This document shows positions 62,328-64,000 of a DNA stretch of 64,000 nucleotides, one piece after another. Below the pieces are notes generated by a model, which saw only the letters and a list, made by a program, of their open reading frames with translations, searched no databases and was not told the DNA's origin. Position 1 is the stretch's first letter. The number at the start of each line of letters is the position of its first letter. Origin of the DNA: Bacteroidaceae bacterium (GTDB taxonomy: Bacteria; Bacteroidota; Bacteroidia; Bacteroidales; Bacteroidaceae); contig JAFYYH010000021.1 in NCBI GenBank assembly GCA_017557635.1, positions 1 to 64,000 of the forward strand. Reading direction: 5' to 3'. Position numbers and translations under genes: made by a program.

Positions 62328-64000
62328 TTATTTCTCGTCAGGGAGTACCAGGAACCACGATTTGTTGAGTGATTTACCGTCACCGTTCAACTTGTTGTAC
62401 AGGTTCATGTCCATGTCGCGGTAGTAATCTACCTTGTCATCCAGAACAGCTGTCTCACGGGTTGCAACACGGCGGGCAAGGAAATCATTCTCAGCAAAAC
62501 CGCCATATCCGGGTGAACTGGGATCCTGAGCGCGATGCATCGAAATACGCAGCAGGTCGCCAAAGCGGTAGCCCTCAAAACAGGTCTCCAGAGCCATCTC
62601 GTCAATCAGTCTCTCCTCTACGCCACGGATTGAATCCTCAAGTGTGGGAACTCTGCCTGCGGTTGTATCAACCGGTATACGATAGTTGGGATCGTAATCG
62701 GCATCACCGCATCCGCGAGAGTGGATACCAAAGGTATTTCCTTCATCCAGCCAATATGAAATATAGGCATTGGTAGTACCTACACCGGCTGAGAAGCTGA
62801 CATCCTCCCAAGAAGTCTTTGCCTTCTTGAAGTCTTCGGTAGCAAAAGTGTAAATCTCAGAAATGTCAACACCGTTAACATTCTTGGCTCTGAGCTTTTC
62901 ACCCTGACTAATACTGTCAATGGTCGCCTTGCAGAGACCGCTTTTAAGTATGGCAAATGCCGTCTGAGGTAGCTCACAACGGTTCAGTGCCTCTGCAAGC
63001 CTCAAATATACGACGTCCTTACGATATAACCAAATTTTTTCTGAATTAATTTTATTTAACGTTTGGTATTCACTGTTGTAGTTACTTGAAGCAATGTCAC
63101 CCTCGTCAAATATAAGATATTCGGTCTCAAGAACTGACTGAAGTCTCAAGTCTCCGCGACGCAGAAGGATAAGTTCATCCTCCTTGTTGGCCATATAAGC
63201 AGGATACTCAAAACGGCTATCGGCAGACAGTTTTGCATGATAGCAGTAGTTCTGGCGTACGCTGGTGGCGGTAAGGCCGCGTGAACGTGTCAACTGATAC
63301 CAATAGTAATTGTCTTCGGTTGAATTGTAGATGTTCATCAGGTCAGTTACAGTACCGCTGTACTGATCGGCTTCCATGGGGATGTAGCAGATATAACCGT
63401 TGTTGCTGAAGATATTACGGGTATAAGTATCCCATGAAGAGGTGATATCCGGTCCAAAGTAGAGGAAGTCATTGGTAAGCCATCTTACATCATAAACTCC
63501 AACAGTATATCTGCGGTTGTCACCGGCCAGGAAATCATGATAGTAAAGGGCTGCATGAGCATAGTCCTCGGCCCAAAGATAGAGATCACCCAGAATCAGA
63601 CGGATAGGAATGAAGAGTTCCTTTGACTGATGCTCGGTTGTCTTTGAACCGTCACCCAGCTGCTCGCCACCAAACTTACCGTAGTTGGGAGAGTACTTAT
63701 CCATATACTCAATGAAGTTCTTCTCCTTTCCTTTGAACTCCTCAAGTAATGCCTGAGCTACCTCCTTGATGTTCAGCTTCTGAACGTTGCCTGCGATATC
63801 ACCAGTGATGGGTTTGTCAAAATAAGGAACCTCACCGTAGATCTGGGCAAGCTGCAGATAAGCCCAGGCCTTGTAGCACAACATAACGATGTACTCACCC
63901 TTCATGATGGGGTGCTGCTGGTTACGGGTGAATGTGGTATCAACCTGATTCAGGAAGAAGTTGCAGTTGTTGATGATTGAATAGTAATCAAGAGCCTGAT
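62328..64000 (-). CDS. SusD/RagB-family glycan-binding lipoprotein (5' end cut by the window)
   Basis: At least 556 residues; the frame stays open to the last base, where it reads ALDYYSIINNCNFFLNQV. The segment YYSIINNCNFFLNQV followed by YIVMLCYKAWAYLQLAQIYGEVPYFDKPIT is the SusD tetratricopeptide signature, and YRFGDLLRISMHRA and YYRDMDMNLYN close the family pattern. It binds glycans with a SusC partner, which should lie beyond the window. It leads the gene pair susD and the 1390-residue protein. Confidence 0.93.
   Translation of the reverse strand, partial: QALDYYSIINNCNFFLNQVDTTFTRNQQHPIMKGEYIVMLCYKAWAYLQLAQIYGEVPYFDKPITGDIAGNVQKLNIKEVAQALLEEFKGKEKNFIEYMDKYSPNYGKFGGEQLGDGSKTTEHQSKELFIPIRLILGDLYLWAEDYAHAALYYHDFLAGDNRRYTVGVYDVRWLTNDFLYFGPDITSSWDTYTRNIFSNNGYICYIPMEADQYSGTVTDLMNIYNSTEDNYYWYQLTRSRGLTATSVRQNYCYHAKLSADSRFEYPAYMANKEDELILLRRGDLRLQSVLETEYLIFDEGDIASSNYNSEYQTLNKINSEKIWLYRKDVVYLRLAEALNRCELPQTAFAILKSGLCKATIDSISQGEKLRAKNVNGVDISEIYTFATEDFKKAKTSWEDVSFSAGVGTTNAYISYWLDEGNTFGIHSRGCGDADYDPNYRIPVDTTAGRVPTLEDSIRGVEERLIDEMALETCFEGYRFGDLLRISMHRAQDPSSPGYGGFAENDFLARRVATRETAVLDDKVDYYRDMDMNLYNKLNGDGKSLNKSWFLVLPDEK

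Noticed and set aside
1-64000. CRISPR array, prophage or conjugative element
   Set aside because: No regular repeat-spacer pattern and no phage or transfer genes were found; the tRNA genes have no adjoining integrase.

Overview
The window looks like a chromosomal segment of an uncultured, polysaccharide-degrading gut or rumen Bacteroidales bacterium. Supporting signs are a SusD-family lipoprotein, many secreted glycoside hydrolases, Bacteroides-type promoters (TAnnTTTG near -7), ATGA-coupled operons, a folE/SPOR/tpiA/DoxX-like/DUF1599/M23 gene order that I recall from Bacteroides, and an N-succinyl/N-acetyl arginine cluster (argR, GNAT, argG, argC, argD). I cannot assign a genus from the sequence alone.

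Layout. 1-17 kb is mostly housekeeping on the minus strand: a DUF4419 protein, then the M23-to-folE operon, the pdxJ-exbB-exbD-tonB-DJ1-recG operon, nadK (plus strand), and the arginine operon headed by argR. 17-25 kb holds a lone myo-inositol-phosphate synthase, a BlaR1/BlaI-like sensor pair with a clear tandem dyad operator, a 6-bladed propeller lipoprotein, two small membrane proteins, and an ECF sigma/anti-sigma/mini-plug trio. 25-46 kb is rich in carbohydrate genes: GH97, GH9, GH51, GH95, a secreted esterase-like hydrolase, an outer-membrane porin-like protein, and an unusual operon of a galacturonokinase-like GHMP kinase, a nucleotidyltransferase, galE and a GSCFA protein. Two tRNA genes (Phe, Pro) lie near 28 kb. 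46-64 kb has a REP-associated tyrosine transposase (RAYT), xylB with a GH8 exo-xylanase, a fasciclin lipoprotein, an ECF sigma/anti-sigma set, two GH43 enzymes, a 1390-residue surface protein and a SusD gene cut by the window end. Together GH8, XylB, GH43 and GH51 suggest use of arabinoxylan or xylo-oligosaccharides.

The most unusual signal is repeat DNA. At least five palindromic elements with ends like TGACAnTGGGGACGGTTC, plus two isolated arms or partial copies, sit at gene ends. Their two arms co-vary between copies, their terminal TGA often is the stop codon of the neighbouring gene, one copy encodes the C-terminus of DusB with one arm and the N-terminus of a U32 peptidase with the other, and a single arm lies in frame inside the M56 sensor protease. 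A second, unrelated family (GGACACTTGGGCTGA...) flanks the RAYT gene and supplies its stop codon. A third palindrome lies at 37.3 kb. All function calls come from recognising sequence by eye; no database search was run.
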